DNA from: Legionella sp. MW5194
Lineage (GTDB): Bacteria > Pseudomonadota > Gammaproteobacteria > Legionellales > Legionellaceae
Reading direction: 5' to 3'
Length of the DNA stretch: 64,000 bases
NCBI RefSeq assembly: GCF_016864235.1
Contig: NZ_CP045732.1
Coordinates: 992,001-1,056,000, forward strand
A program made the translations under genes and the position numbers. Within the stretch, counting starts at the first letter, position 1, and each line of letters opens with the position of its first letter. The notes beneath the pieces are model-generated. The model saw nothing but the letters and a program-made list of their open reading frames with translations. It searched no databases and was not told the origin of the DNA. Below, in pieces: positions 17,384 through 27,658 of the stretch.

Positions 17384-18256
17384 ATGTTTCGTGGCAGCAT
17401 TGTGGCTTTAGTCACGCCGTTACTGGATGACAAGGTGGATGTCAAGCGCTTGCGGGAACTCGTTGAGTTTCACATCAGCGCCGGCACGCATGCCATTGTC
17501 CCTGCCGGAACAACGGGGGAGGCTGGCACATTAAACCGTGATGAAAAAATGCTGGTAATCAAAATCGTAATTGACCAGGCGCGCGAACGCATTCCTGTTA
17601 TTGCCGGTACCGCCGCCAATGCGACGAAAGAGTGCATCCATTTAACCCAAATGGCCATGGAATGCGGGGCCCATGCGGCGCTTATCATGACGCCAGCTTA
17701 CATTAAACCCACCCAGGAAGGGCTTTATCAGCATTACAGCCGGATTGCCTCTGCCGTACCGATCCCCATTATTCTGTACAATGTTCCGGGCAGAACAGCC
17801 TGTGATTTATTACCGGAAACCGTGGCTCGTCTTGCCAGAATTTCAAATATCATCGGTATTAAGGAAGCAACGGGCAATATGTCGCGCCTGCAGCAGATTT
17901 TAAGGTTGTGCGGCGACAGCATTGATGTGTACAGCGGGGATGATGAAACCGCCGCGCAATGGCTTTTAGCCGGAGCCAAAGGGGTGATTTCCGTCACCGC
18001 CAACGTGGCTGCCCGGCAGATGGCCAAGCTTTGTGATGCAGCCTTTGATGATGACCAGGCCGGTACCTTGCGTCTCAATGACCAGTTGGCACCCTTGCAC
18101 AAGTTGTTGTTCATCGAGTCCAATCCCATTCCTGCCAAATGGGCATTAAGTAAAATGGGCCTAATCAGCAGTGAATTACGCCTGCCCATGACCTGTTTGA
18201 GTGAATCGCATCAGCCTGAACTTGAGCAGGTATTACAAAAATTACAATTGATATAA
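17384..18256 (+). CDS. dapA: 4-hydroxy-tetrahydrodipicolinate synthase DapA
   Basis: Condenses pyruvate and aspartate semialdehyde in the lysine/diaminopimelate pathway. Preferred start is ATG 17384, with AGGGG six to ten bases upstream; a GTG at 17378 would overlap that site. 290 residues. The active-site lysine lies in [10 protein letters not shown], the tyrosine in ILYNVPGRT, and [12 protein letters not shown] binds pyruvate. It is followed directly by a short BamC-like lipoprotein gene, the same neighbour pair as dapA-bamC in enterobacteria. Confidence 0.96.
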   Translation: MFRGSIVALVTPLLDDKVDVKRLRELVEFHISAGTHAIVPAGTTGEAGTLNRDEKMLVIKIVIDQARERIPVIAGTAANATKECIHLTQMAMECGAHAALIMTPAYIKPTQEGLYQHYSRIASAVPIPIILYNVPGRTACDLLPETVARLARISNIIGIKEATGNMSRLQQILRLCGDSIDVYSGDDETAAQWLLAGAKGVISVTANVAARQMAKLCDAAFDDDQAGTLRLNDQLAPLHKLLFIESNPIPAKWALSKMGLISSELRLPMTCLSESHQPELEQVLQKLQLI

Positions 18257-18270
18257 TGAAGAGGTTTGTT

Positions 18271-18492
18271 GTGAAGAAAGTCAGTTTTATCGTGTTTTTA
18301 GCCTTGATTGCCAGCGGGTGTTCGCATGTTAAAAACAACAGCGACCAGAAATACCTGCAGAGCCGCAATGGGCCTGGCCTTGTGGTGCCGTCGCCGTTGA
18401 CCAGCGACAATGTGAGTCATTTTTATGATTTACCCGCTCAGGATAACAAAGCCAAGGTGAGTATTGAGCCGCCATCTGCTAAGATTGAATAA
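18271..18492 (+). CDS. Short BamC-like lipoprotein
   Basis: 73 residues from GTG 18271, chosen because GAAGAGG lies six bases upstream; an ATG at 18256 overlaps the dapA stop and is itself part of that site. Signal peptide KKVSFIVFLALI with lipobox IASGC. The mature 55 residues (YLQSRNGPGLVVPSPLTS, then FYDLPAQ) resemble only the unstructured N-terminal arm of BamC, which contacts BamD. The two helix-grip domains of BamC are absent. Position after dapA supports BamC relationship. The gene ends in a normal stop with no trace of the missing domains before the next gene. Confidence 0.6.
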   Translation: MKKVSFIVFLALIASGCSHVKNNSDQKYLQSRNGPGLVVPSPLTSDNVSHFYDLPAQDNKAKVSIEPPSAKIE

Positions 18493-18530
18493 AGCAGCCA
18501 AGGAGCGGCCAACTATTGAGGTTGACGCGT

Positions 18531-19820
18531 ATGTCTATGGAAACCAATGAGTCAGAAATAATTCAGGATATCTCCAGAAGGCTGGTGGAAGCGCAACGTA
18601 AAATTCGCATTTTAGACAGCATCAAATGGGATGAAAGCATCAAGAAAGACTTTTTCCAAAAGAAAGCCCAACAGTTGCCTTTAATCAATCGGGACTACTA
18701 TCTCGGAAAACCCTTACCCTTTGATGCTGTTGAAAAACAGGAAGAATTCCGTCTGATTTTACGCGACACCATCAATCAATTGGGACAGTATTCACCCGTT
18801 ACCCGCCTGATTAAGCGCCAGTGCGAGGAGTATTGTCGTGCCGTGCAGATGCTGGAAGCGCGCGGTACTCCTGCTTTTTCCGAATTGTCAATGGAGCTGT
18901 ATGGCAGCCCGGACGACGCGTTTTACTCAGGAGGCCCCCGTCTGTCTGAACTCGGCACCCTGCTGTTTGATGTATTAACGGCTCTGGATGTGCAATTGCA
19001 ATCCGATGCGGACATGAAACGGTATACCCCGCAGGAGGCCCAGGCCATACTGGAGTCGCGTTTAAGCTCCTTCTTTTCCCAACACCCTGGCAAGATTACC
19101 GTGATGGTCAGCGACGACATGGTCGCTGATGCAGCCGCGGGTGCCGACAGCATCAAATTAAGCCAGCAAGCCATGTTCAGTGACAGGGATTTGCGTTACC
19201 TGGAAGTCCACGAAGGCTGGGTGCATGTCGGTACCACCTTAAATGGCGCTACGCAGCCGTATTGCTTTTTCCTGTCGAAAGGCTCGCCTTCGAGCAGTGT
19301 GATTCAGGAAGGATTGGCTGTGATAACAGAGGTTGTGACCTTTTCATCTTATCCTGGCCGCATACGCAAAATTACCAATCGGGTGATTGCGCTGGACAAA
19401 GTCAGGCAGGGCGCTACGTTCGTCGACATCTACCGCTATTTTATCGAGTGCGGATTAAGCGAGGATGACAGTTACAATCAAACCGTGCGCGTATTTCGCG
19501 GCAGCACGCCGGATGGCGGGCCGTTTACCAAAGATCTTTCCTATGCCAAAGGCTTCGTGATGATTTATAATTTCATCCGCTTTGCCATCAGTCAACGGCA
19601 CATCGATTCCATTCCTTTATTGTTTGCCGGCAAACTGGTGCTGGATGATTTGCCGCTGCTTAACGAATTACGCAACATGAATCTGCTCACAGCACCGATT
19701 TACCTGCCGCCGCCTTTCCGTGATTTGGCCGCCTTAAGTGCCTGGATGAGTTTTTCCCTGTTTCTTAATAAATTCAGTTTGAATGAAATTCAGAAAAGTT
19801 TCCGTTTCCTGCTAGGCTAA
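18531..19820 (+). CDS. DUF1704 / QEGLA-motif putative metallopeptidase
   Basis: About 430 residues; ATG 18531 is preferred (TGAGG upstream), though a TTG at 18516 is possible. Counting from the TTG, the HEGWVH motif (His232, Glu233, His237) is the zinc-binding HExxH, and the family signature QEGLA (264-268) supplies the third ligand Glu. This family (TIGR02421, flavohemoglobin expression-modulating QEGLA protein) is related to eukaryotic MATCAP tyrosine carboxypeptidases, so a carboxypeptidase activity is plausible. The substrate is unknown. It is followed by a glutathione-dependent reductase with 14 bases between. Confidence 0.8.
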   Translation: MSMETNESEIIQDISRRLVEAQRKIRILDSIKWDESIKKDFFQKKAQQLPLINRDYYLGKPLPFDAVEKQEEFRLILRDTINQLGQYSPVTRLIKRQCEEYCRAVQMLEARGTPAFSELSMELYGSPDDAFYSGGPRLSELGTLLFDVLTALDVQLQSDADMKRYTPQEAQAILESRLSSFFSQHPGKITVMVSDDMVADAAAGADSIKLSQQAMFSDRDLRYLEVHEGWVHVGTTLNGATQPYCFFLSKGSPSSSVIQEGLAVITEVVTFSSYPGRIRKITNRVIALDKVRQGATFVDIYRYFIECGLSEDDSYNQTVRVFRGSTPDGGPFTKDLSYAKGFVMIYNFIRFAISQRHIDSIPLLFAGKLVLDDLPLLNELRNMNLLTAPIYLPPPFRDLAALSAWMSFSLFLNKFSLNEIQKSFRFLLG

Positions 19821-19834
19821 CCCGAGGAGAGGCC

Positions 19835-20770
19835 ATGGGATTATTGGTTGAGGGACAATGGCGTGATCAATGGTATGACACTGCCAAAACCGGTGGTGCC
19901 TTCAAACGCGAGACGGCGCAGTTTAACCGGGCGATTGAAGCGGATCCAACGGCGCTATTCCCTGCGGAGAAGAATCGTTACCACCTGTATGTATCTCTGG
20001 CATGCCCCTGGGCACACCGGACGCTGATTTTCAGAAAGCTTAAAATGCTAGAGGATTACGTCAGCCTGTCCATTGTGCACCCGCACATGCTTGAGAACGG
20101 TTGGGAATTCAAACAGGGCATGGGCGCTACGGGCGATACGCTGTATGGTTTGCGCTACCTCCATGAGATTTACGTCAAGGCAGTCCCTGATTACACAGGA
20201 CGGGTTACCGTGCCGGTGCTCTGGGATAAAAAAACCAGAACCATTGTCAGCAACGAATCCGCAGAGATCATTCGCCAATTTAATTCAGCGTTTAATCACC
20301 TGACGGGTGATGAACAGGATTTTTACCCCGAGGCTTTAAGGCCTGCCATCGACGCGATGAATGAGACCATTTACCGCACAGTCAACAACGGCGTCTATCG
20401 TTGCGGTTTCGCCACCACTCAGTCTGCATATGATGAAGCCTATACTGAATTATTCGCTACCCTGGATGAATTGGACGCACATTTGCACCACCATACCTGG
20501 CTGGTCGGGGAGCAATTAACGGAAGCGGATTGGCGGCTGTTTACGACGCTGGTTCGGTTTGACGCCGTCTATTATGGTCATTTTAAAACCAATCAATGCC
20601 GTATCCAGGATTATCCAGCCCTGCAGGCCTATCTTGTCAGATTGTATGACATTCCCGGTATCCGTGACACCGTGAATGTTACTCACATCAAACAGCATTA
20701 TTATTTCAGCCACAAAACCATTAACCCCACTCAGATCGTGCCGCTGGGGCCTAAATTATGGTTTGAATAA
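19835..20770 (+). CDS. yqjG: Glutathionyl-hydroquinone reductase (YqjG/ECM4 family)
   Basis: 311-residue Xi-class glutathione transferase. The redox cysteine Cys57 is in LACPWAHRT, the family signature. The segment GYTGRVTVPVLWDK-like (DYTGRVTVPVLWDK) and the C-terminal helix bundle with WLVGEQLTEADWRLF are present. It reduces glutathionyl-hydroquinones using glutathione. A clear GAGGAGAG-type site precedes the ATG. Expressed probably with the preceding QEGLA gene; no functional link is obvious. Confidence 0.88.
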   Translation: MGLLVEGQWRDQWYDTAKTGGAFKRETAQFNRAIEADPTALFPAEKNRYHLYVSLACPWAHRTLIFRKLKMLEDYVSLSIVHPHMLENGWEFKQGMGATGDTLYGLRYLHEIYVKAVPDYTGRVTVPVLWDKKTRTIVSNESAEIIRQFNSAFNHLTGDEQDFYPEALRPAIDAMNETIYRTVNNGVYRCGFATTQSAYDEAYTELFATLDELDAHLHHHTWLVGEQLTEADWRLFTTLVRFDAVYYGHFKTNQCRIQDYPALQAYLVRLYDIPGIRDTVNVTHIKQHYYFSHKTINPTQIVPLGPKLWFE

Positions 20771-20880
20771 TCATCCGGCTATCGGTAAACGGACCTTCGC
20801 CCATTTTATTCAACACTGGCAGAAACAGGCGGATTTATGCTTTAATAAGCATCATTTGATAAAGGCTTAAGAGTTGATAT

Positions 20881-21216
20881 ATGACCTTTGTAGTCACTGA
20901 AAATTGCATTAAATGTAAATACACCGATTGCGTGGAAGTATGCCCGGTCGATTGTTTTTATGAGGGGCCCAATTTCCTGGTTATTCATCCGGACGAGTGC
21001 ATCGATTGTGCATTGTGCGAACCCGAATGCCCGGTTCAGGCCATTGTCTCGGAAGACGATTTGACGGAGGAACAAAAACAATTCCAGGCTTTGAATGCGG
21101 AACTTGCTCCGCAGTGGCCCAATATTACATCAAAAAAAGAAGCGCCAGAGGATGCCAAGTCCTGGGAAAATGTCACTGACAAGCTTCAGTACCTCGAAAA
21201 AGAGTGGCCGAAATAG
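20881..21216 (+). CDS. fdxA: Seven-iron ferredoxin FdxA
   Basis: 111-residue ferredoxin. The N-terminal [17 protein letters not shown] and [13 protein letters not shown] arrays carry the ligands of one 3Fe-4S and one 4Fe-4S cluster, as in Azotobacter ferredoxin I type proteins. The C-terminal half, from about residue 60, is the usual extension ending LEKEWPK. An electron carrier in the cytoplasm; its partner is not visible. The last 13 bases overlap the yoaA start, so the helicase, itself an Fe-S protein, is co-translated. Confidence 0.94.
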   Translation: MTFVVTENCIKCKYTDCVEVCPVDCFYEGPNFLVIHPDECIDCALCEPECPVQAIVSEDDLTEEQKQFQALNAELAPQWPNITSKKEAPEDAKSWENVTDKLQYLEKEWPK

Positions 21217-23177
21217 ATCCCGTCGTCGCAGAAGACGCGATAGCGGCTTGCCAGCGGGTTCTGGGTGCAAAAGGGCGTCTCAGTACGGCCATTCCGGGCT
21301 TTGTCGCAAGGCAGGCGCAGATTGAATTGGCCTCAGCCATTGCCAAAGCCATCACGGAACAGTCAATGCTGGTTGCTGAGGCGGGTACCGGAACGGGCAA
21401 AACGTTTGCCTACTTGATTCCCTGCCTTTTAAGCGGCAAAAAAGCGTTGATATCCACTGCCACCAAAACCCTTCAGGATCAACTGTTTCAAAAAGATTTA
21501 CCCTTGCTGGTCAGGGCGCTTGGCCTGTCTGTGCGAGTGCAGAATTTAAAAGGCCGAGCCAATTACATTTGCCGCTACCGAACGCAATTGCATACGGAGG
21601 AAGGTCGTTTTGTAAATCCCCAATGCATCAATGACATTCTCAATGTGCATGAAAAATTACCCCTGTTAACGGCTGGCGAACGCGCTGAACTTCCGGAAAT
21701 CAGTGAAGACTCCCTGGCCTGGCCTTATGTAACTTCGACCGCTGAAAACTGCCTGGGTGGCGAATGCCCGTTTTATCAGGACTGTTTTTTAGTCAAAGCT
21801 CGCAAACGGGCTATGGAGGCGGATATTGTGGTGATTAACCATCACCTGTTTTTCGCAGATTCAAGGCTTAAAGAGGATGGCTTCGGTGAATTACTACCTG
21901 GCGTCGATGTCGTGGTGTTTGATGAAGCCCATCAATTGGCAGAGATCGCAGCCAATTTTAATGGCGAGCGTTTAGGCACCCGTCAACTCACGGATCTGCT
22001 TGAGGATTTACTGCGCGAGTGGCCGGTGCTTGATTTACCGAATCGCCCGTTTAAAGCCATGAGTACCGAGCTTGACAAGCTCATTGATCAATTGCATCTG
22101 ACCTTGACAGGCTATGAGGAGCGTATGGCCTGGGAGGACGCGTCGAAAAACAAGGGGTTTATCGCTGCCTGGGAATCGTTGCTTTGTTTTTTTGAGCAAT
22201 TGGCAGCGGCCATTGAGGAGGCGGGTATTGAACGCGAAGCCGGCGTTGCGCGTTTGATTGCCCGTCTTCAGGACTATCAGGCCATTATGCAGCGTTTTGC
22301 AGACAAAGACTCAAGTCATATCCGTTGGCTGGAGCGTTTCAAGCATACCCTGGTGTGGCACGCCACCCCCTTTGATGTGGCTGACTCATTCCATCAGTTG
22401 CTGGCACAAAAACAATGCGCCTATGTGTTTACGTCCGCGACATTGACCATGGCCGCGTCCTTTGATTGCTTTTTAAAGCCCCTGGGTTTAACCGGGGCGG
22501 AAACCCTGACGCTGCCAAGCCCGTTTGATTACCAGCAGCAGGCCTTGCTGTACCTCCCCCGCCATTTGCCGGATCCCAAAGATCACCGTTACTATGAAGC
22601 CTTGCTCGACAAGGCCGTGCCCGTGATTAACGCCTGTGGCGGGCGCTGCTTTTTCTTGTTTACCAGTCACCGGGCATTAAAAGTAGTTGCTCAACTACTG
22701 CACAATACTTTAAACTATCCTCTTTTAATTCAAGGTGATGAAGCGAAACCGATTTTACTGGCGCGTTTTCGACAGATGGGTAACGCGGTTTTACTGGGGA
22801 CTTCCACGTTCTGGGAAGGGGTGGACGTGAAGGGCGAGGCCTTGTCCTGCGTCATTATCGACAAGTTGCCTTTTGCGAGCCCGGTTGATCCGGTGGTTCG
22901 TGGTAAAATGGCCTATTACAAAGCACGCGGCCTGTCCGGTTTTGATGAGTTGTCGTTGCCGGCGGCGGTGCTGGCTTTAAAGCAGGGAGTAGGCCGTCTC
23001 ATTCGGGATGTCACGGACAAAGGCGTGTTGATGCTGGCTGACCCCAGGCTGACCGGCCGTGAGTATGGACGGCAGATTTTTGCCAGTTTACCGGTGCTGC
23101 GAAAAACCCGTGAGCTTAATCGTGTGCTTCATTTTATTAACGAATTGGCTTTAAATCATGAACTTGCTGGCGATTGA
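21204..23177 (+). CDS. yoaA: DinG-family ATP-dependent DNA helicase YoaA
   Basis: 657-residue XPD/DinG-like superfamily 2 helicase starting with GTG. Walker A is [14 protein letters not shown] (about 59-72) and the DEAH box is [11 protein letters not shown]. Four cysteines between them (NYICRY and [12 protein letters not shown]) fit the XPD/DinG Fe-S domain. C-terminal motifs include [14 protein letters not shown] and KQGVGRLIR. YoaA acts in DNA-damage tolerance. It overlaps fdxA at the start and tsaB at the end (20 bases), a tightly packed unit. Confidence 0.9.
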   Translation: MAEIDPVVAEDAIAACQRVLGAKGRLSTAIPGFVARQAQIELASAIAKAITEQSMLVAEAGTGTGKTFAYLIPCLLSGKKALISTATKTLQDQLFQKDLPLLVRALGLSVRVQNLKGRANYICRYRTQLHTEEGRFVNPQCINDILNVHEKLPLLTAGERAELPEISEDSLAWPYVTSTAENCLGGECPFYQDCFLVKARKRAMEADIVVINHHLFFADSRLKEDGFGELLPGVDVVVFDEAHQLAEIAANFNGERLGTRQLTDLLEDLLREWPVLDLPNRPFKAMSTELDKLIDQLHLTLTGYEERMAWEDASKNKGFIAAWESLLCFFEQLAAAIEEAGIEREAGVARLIARLQDYQAIMQRFADKDSSHIRWLERFKHTLVWHATPFDVADSFHQLLAQKQCAYVFTSATLTMAASFDCFLKPLGLTGAETLTLPSPFDYQQQALLYLPRHLPDPKDHRYYEALLDKAVPVINACGGRCFFLFTSHRALKVVAQLLHNTLNYPLLIQGDEAKPILLARFRQMGNAVLLGTSTFWEGVDVKGEALSCVIIDKLPFASPVDPVVRGKMAYYKARGLSGFDELSLPAAVLALKQGVGRLIRDVTDKGVLMLADPRLTGREYGRQIFASLPVLRKTRELNRVLHFINELALNHELAGD

Positions 23178-23832
23178 CACATCCACTGCGCAGGCTTCCA
23201 TTGGCTTATCGGTCAATGGCCGCTTATGGCATGAAAGCCATCAAGCTGAACGCCTGCATGCCCAACTCCTTCTCCCGGCCATTGAGCGTCTGTTAAATGA
23301 GGCGGGATGCTCTCTGCCGCAATTGGATGGCATCGCTTTTGGACGGGGGCCTGGCAGTTTCACCGGTTTGCGTATCGCCTGCAGTGTGGCCAAAGGCTTG
23401 GCTTATGCTCATGATCTGCCGCTGTATCCTGTCAGCAGCCTCGCCGCAATAGCAGAAGAATACCTGCATCAGCACCAGATCACCTGGGGCAGTCAGCCGT
23501 TACTGGCCCTGCTGGATGCCCGTATGCAGCAATTGTATTGGGCCTGTTTTACTGACGCATCCCTTGACGTGCAAGAGCGGGTCAGCGACGCGGCCGATAT
23601 TCCTGTACCGCATTCGGAGTCCATTGTGCTTGTCGGTGCTGGTTTTGGCGCATACCGTTCGCAATTGAGCGCGCAGATTATCGACAAAATAACCATAGAA
23701 AAATCGATTTTTCCTGAAGCACCGGCCATGATTCGCCTCGTGCAGGCTCAAAAAATCAAAGCGGTTAACGCCAAAGAGGCCTCACCCGTGTACATTCGTA
23801 ATCAGGTTACTCAAGGAGAAGCGCGTGGATAA
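23158..23832 (+). CDS. tsaB: tRNA t6A biosynthesis protein TsaB
   Basis: 224-residue ASKHA-fold protein needed with TsaC, TsaD and TsaE for N6-threonylcarbamoyladenosine at position 37 of ANN-decoding tRNAs. N-terminal [14 protein letters not shown] and [16 protein letters not shown] are signature segments. Length is normal. Starts inside the yoaA 3' end and overlaps the Trm112-like gene by eight bases. yoaA next to tsaB is also seen in other gammaproteobacteria. Confidence 0.93.
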   Translation: MNLLAIDTSTAQASIGLSVNGRLWHESHQAERLHAQLLLPAIERLLNEAGCSLPQLDGIAFGRGPGSFTGLRIACSVAKGLAYAHDLPLYPVSSLAAIAEEYLHQHQITWGSQPLLALLDARMQQLYWACFTDASLDVQERVSDAADIPVPHSESIVLVGAGFGAYRSQLSAQIIDKITIEKSIFPEAPAMIRLVQAQKIKAVNAKEASPVYIRNQVTQGEARG

Positions 23833-24004
23833 GCGTTTGTTGGATGTGTTGGTATGCCCGCTGTGCAAGGGCAAGCTGTTATTAAAAGACGAGGAATTGA
23901 TTTGCCGTTTCGACCGCCTGGCCTACCCTATTCGAGATGGCATTCCGGTCATGCTCGAGCAGGAAGGCCGACTCATTCCCCTGGATGAGAAAGAAAAATT
24001 ATGA
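23825..24004 (+). CDS. ycaR: Trm112/YcaR-family small zinc-ribbon-like protein
   Basis: 59 residues beginning with GTG 23825, six bases after AAGGAG (23813-23818). The sequence begins [17 protein letters not shown] and continues with [20 protein letters not shown], the classic YcaR/Trm112 pattern. One CxxC is complete (CPLC); only a single cysteine (LIC) is in the second half, so zinc binding may be partial, as in E. coli YcaR. The TGA stop overlaps the kdsB start (ATGA), the same neighbour relationship as ycaR-kdsB in E. coli. Confidence 0.9.
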   Translation: MDKRLLDVLVCPLCKGKLLLKDEELICRFDRLAYPIRDGIPVMLEQEGRLIPLDEKEKL

Positions 24005-24738
24005 CTGATTTTCATGTGGTGATTCCAGCGCGCTATCAGTCGTCGCGTTTACCCGGCAAATTGATGATGAAAATTGCAGAACTCACCGTCATTGAGCGGG
24101 TTTACCGTCAGGCCGTGCTGGCTAAGCCCAAGTCCATTGTCATCGCCACGGACCATGACGACATTGCAACGCACGCCGAAGCCTTTGGGGCGAAGGTCGT
24201 GATGACTTCCATTGATCATCAGAGCGGCACGGATCGTATTGCTGAAGTGATTCAAAACGGGGAGTACCGTGAGGACGACATCATTGTCAATGTGCAGGGG
24301 GATGAGCCGTTTATCGCGCCGGAATTAATAAGGCAGGTGGCCGACAGTTTAGCCCAGGCAAAGGCGCCAATGGCGACGCTGTGCTGGCCCCTTGGCGATT
24401 TGGAGCAACTTTATAACCCTAATGTGGTTAAAGTGGTGCGTAATCAATTCAACAATGCCCTTTATTTTTCACGCAGCCCTGTTCCTGCTCATCGTGATGA
24501 CAGGGAAAGCCTGCGCATGGTGTATAAGCACATTGGTTTGTATGCTTACCGTGCTGCTTTTTTACTCCAGTTGACTGCCTGGCCTCCCTGCGAACTGGAG
24601 CAGCTTGAAGCGCTTGAGCAACTGAGGGTGTTGTGGGCAGGGTACAGCATTCGGGTAGACGAAGCCTGTGTGAAGCCGCTGCAGGACATCAACACCGCCG
24701 ACGATTTGCAATTGGCGCGAGAGTCTCTCACCGCCTGA
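24001..24738 (+). CDS. kdsB: 3-deoxy-manno-octulosonate cytidylyltransferase KdsB
   Basis: Activates KDO as CMP-KDO for LPS core synthesis in the cytoplasm. 245 residues, starting [15 protein letters not shown], with [10 protein letters not shown] as the nucleotide-binding loop and [11 protein letters not shown] later. It follows the YcaR gene with an ATGA overlap. Its stop abuts the stop of the convergent coiled-coil gene with no base between, so no terminator separates the two transcripts. Confidence 0.95.
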   Translation: MTDFHVVIPARYQSSRLPGKLMMKIAELTVIERVYRQAVLAKPKSIVIATDHDDIATHAEAFGAKVVMTSIDHQSGTDRIAEVIQNGEYREDDIIVNVQGDEPFIAPELIRQVADSLAQAKAPMATLCWPLGDLEQLYNPNVVKVVRNQFNNALYFSRSPVPAHRDDRESLRMVYKHIGLYAYRAAFLLQLTAWPPCELEQLEALEQLRVLWAGYSIRVDEACVKPLQDINTADDLQLARESLTA

Positions 24739-27603
24739 TTAAGCCGTCGGGGCCACCAGGCGGCTGGACAGGTGATGACCGAATTCAGCCAATTCCCTTT
24801 CAGTGCGGCAGGCACCAAAGGTTACAAAGAAAAGTTCCTGGCTTTGGGATTTTAAATAATTACCAACATTAAACGACAAAGCCTGCAAAGGTTTTAAGAC
24901 ATTGATTCGCAGAAACTGAACCCATTTGTGGCGTATGCCGTCTGACAGTTTCTCCATGTTGTTATTTCTGAAGTGCTTGTCCGCACTGGCTTTTAACTCG
25001 GAAAAATAGGTTTCATCCTGGCTTAAACGGACATTTTCATTAATGTAATCCTGATTGATTCCTCTAAACTCCGCATGCATGCTGGCCAGGGTATGAAGTC
25101 TGGGATCCACTCTGTCCATCAGGGTTTTTTTACACTCCACCAGTGGGAGTTTGTGCAGGGATTTTAGTTGCTGAAGCTGTGCTAGTTCGTTCTCATCGGC
25201 GGTTTTATGGATAGCCTGGTCAATGTATTTCGCAGTCAGGCGTTCAAATTCGGTTTCAAGCTTGGCTAAGATTTCACAGGAAGTTTTATAAGTCTTTGTT
25301 TTTAAACGCCGCTCAATTTCCATGGCGTCCAGGATCTTTTGTCGGTAGTGCTCAAATGCCGAGACGAATCGTGTTTCTCCCAGCCTCCATCGGTTGGCCC
25401 ATTCCTTAAACTCACCGCCTTGCAGTGTATCTAAACCGGCAAAGGCCCTATCCAGTGTTTCAAGCGTTTTTTTGAAGTTTTCATGCGCTTTTTTTAGACT
25501 GAATTGCAGGGGATTATCCTCATCAAGAAGCGGGTAAGGGTACTCCTCATAGAGCGCGTTGGCTTTTTTGAAACAAGGCGTTATATGGGCTTTAAGTTTT
25601 TCTTTTACCTGTTCGGTGCGACTTTTTAATTGATTAATTGCAGCGTCAGTCTCCCGTCTTAACTTGAAGAGGTTCTCTTTACTCTCAGCGACTGTGCTCA
25701 TCAGCTTGGTGGCCAGTTCCACAGCGCTCTCAAATTCGTTCTTTTCCTGTTCGTTGAAAGTCAGTTCGGGAGTGGATTGAATAAAACGCAATGCAGCCTC
25801 GGCATCGACCAGTTCGTCATTCAAGCGTTGTTTTAATCCCCTTTTCTTCTCTTCAAATTGCTGTTTGAGCAGGTGGATTAAAGGTGTTGCCTGCTTTTGC
25901 AGGTCCATTAAAATTTTTGTGTGGTTTGCGATTTGGCCCAGGCGTTTTTCCTGCAAGGAAGCCAAGCGGTGAACTCTGTCTAAGGGAGAAACCAGTTCAA
26001 GCGTTTTTTCCCTCTCCTCTATGTAGGGGCCGGTCTCATTCTCTACTTCGGAACGGAAAGTCTCCAACTCGCCAAGCAGTCTGCGTGCTGATTTCCAGGG
26101 ACCATTGTCGCCCAACACCTCAGGCAACAGCAGAAAATATTCTGAGAGCTCCTCCGTGAGTGCAGCGATATCGCTTAAAATCGTTTTCTCTTTGCTTACG
26201 ATTTGAAGGTGTTCCTGGTCATTGATCTCTTTTAAAACATGATAATCTTTAATGGCTTGAATAGGGAATGCGTCGATAAAAGCAGTTAAATTATAATAAG
26301 AAGCAATGGATTTGCTGTACATTTGCCTATCGATTTTGACCGGCAGGGCAACATCAAACAGTTCGTTACTTAACGCGCTGATGTCTTTGGCTTCCATTTT
26401 GGATAAGGCAGTTCCCCAGAGTAAAAAGCGCTTTTTTTCACCGAGGTGCATCAGCAATTGATCGTGTAGCCTGTCGATCGTGCCGGAATGAACGATCGTG
26501 GGGTATTTTTGAAATTTTTGCTTTAATTCCGTGGTGAATTGCAGCAGGTTTTTAACAAAAAACTGGGTGTCCTTATCGTCTTTATTATTAATATCGATAA
26601 TGCAAAAAGTCAGCAGAAAGGTTTCAAACTGTTTTTTAAGCGTAATTTTGGCCGCCAGCATGAGCTGCTCCAGCACCACCGGATCAAGTTCTGAGGGATA
26701 AACCAGGGCTTCACGGGCAAGGATCTTTTCGGCCAATGCGTTTCGTTGTTGGTTAGTCTCTTTGAGCAGGTCAACTGTTCGCTGCAATTCGCTGATTAAA
26801 ATGTCATGGTAGTCAGGGTATTCCAGGGTGTGTTGGATTCGGCTCATGATAAAAAGCCTTGCCTTGTCCGCATCACTGGTTGTTTCCTGGTAACGGGCTA
26901 CCCAGCCAGACAGCAGAAAATCCTCTGAAAAGCCAGGTAAAAACGACGGATTGGCCAATTGGCTATGAATTTTAACCTGCTCTTCAAGTTCAAGTCGCAG
27001 GGCTTCAATTGTATTAAGTAAAGGAAGTTGCGGTTTTTTTTCTTCTTCTATGGAGACGGCCACGGTTTTTGGTTTGTTTTTATACATCTGTGCGTTATTC
27101 TTTAAATAACGGATGGTTTCCGGCAATACAGGGCTTGCAGGAGACTGCTCCAGTTTCTTTAGCATCTCATCAAATTCCACCAGCAGTTCCTGTGGGGCTC
27201 TGGCGGCTATTTTCTTACGCAACAGGTTAAGTGATTTTCTGGTGGCCTGATTGTGTTCAATGAGTTGAGTGGCCAGGTTTTCGCTGAGCATGTTCAATTG
27301 ACTGAGTGAAAGCGTAGTGGTCGCTGTGGCTGGATTCCAGGTGAGGTGCAATGGCGCTGTGATGTTATCCAGATGGCTTACAATGATGTTTTTAATGAGC
27401 GATTTGAGTTTGACCAGCCTGTTTTTCACATCAGTGGCCGGTGCATTTTCAGACAGGTTTGACAGTTGAAAGCGAAGGGATTCGGCAGAAAGGCGATAAG
27501 CATCAAGACTGTGTGGTGGGAAGGGAGTGATGGTTTCGACAACGGATAAAATTTTTTCTATTTTATCAAGACTGCTTAACGCCTTATCAAACTCTTTACC
27601 CAT
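24739..27603 (-). CDS. Large coiled-coil protein of unknown function, effector candidate
   Basis: 954 residues, almost entirely charged alpha-helix with many heptad-like Leu/Lys/Glu stretches (for example near 100-180, 480-560 and 600-760), no signal peptide and no transmembrane segment. I do not recognise a catalytic motif. It is AT-richer than neighbouring housekeeping genes. Large cytosolic coiled-coil proteins with no bacterial function are a common look of Legionella Dot/Icm substrates; the C-terminus has Glu residues at about -11 to -16 followed by small and hydrophobic residues (SSRLVAPTA). A PmrA-like box precedes it. Effector status is inference. It converges exactly on kdsB. Confidence 0.6.
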   Translation of the reverse strand: MGKEFDKALSSLDKIEKILSVVETITPFPPHSLDAYRLSAESLRFQLSNLSENAPATDVKNRLVKLKSLIKNIIVSHLDNITAPLHLTWNPATATTTLSLSQLNMLSENLATQLIEHNQATRKSLNLLRKKIAARAPQELLVEFDEMLKKLEQSPASPVLPETIRYLKNNAQMYKNKPKTVAVSIEEEKKPQLPLLNTIEALRLELEEQVKIHSQLANPSFLPGFSEDFLLSGWVARYQETTSDADKARLFIMSRIQHTLEYPDYHDILISELQRTVDLLKETNQQRNALAEKILAREALVYPSELDPVVLEQLMLAAKITLKKQFETFLLTFCIIDINNKDDKDTQFFVKNLLQFTTELKQKFQKYPTIVHSGTIDRLHDQLLMHLGEKKRFLLWGTALSKMEAKDISALSNELFDVALPVKIDRQMYSKSIASYYNLTAFIDAFPIQAIKDYHVLKEINDQEHLQIVSKEKTILSDIAALTEELSEYFLLLPEVLGDNGPWKSARRLLGELETFRSEVENETGPYIEEREKTLELVSPLDRVHRLASLQEKRLGQIANHTKILMDLQKQATPLIHLLKQQFEEKKRGLKQRLNDELVDAEAALRFIQSTPELTFNEQEKNEFESAVELATKLMSTVAESKENLFKLRRETDAAINQLKSRTEQVKEKLKAHITPCFKKANALYEEYPYPLLDEDNPLQFSLKKAHENFKKTLETLDRAFAGLDTLQGGEFKEWANRWRLGETRFVSAFEHYRQKILDAMEIERRLKTKTYKTSCEILAKLETEFERLTAKYIDQAIHKTADENELAQLQQLKSLHKLPLVECKKTLMDRVDPRLHTLASMHAEFRGINQDYINENVRLSQDETYFSELKASADKHFRNNNMEKLSDGIRHKWVQFLRINVLKPLQALSFNVGNYLKSQSQELFFVTFGACRTERELAEFGHHLSSRLVAPTA

Positions 27604-27658
27604 TCATGTACACCTTATTATTAGAGCCGGGCCTTCGATGTCATAAAGATACCATTGC

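Noticed and set aside
20837-20852. ATGCTT-TAAT-AAGCAT repeat before fdxA
   Set aside because: Short and A/T-rich; no regulator with this site known to me.
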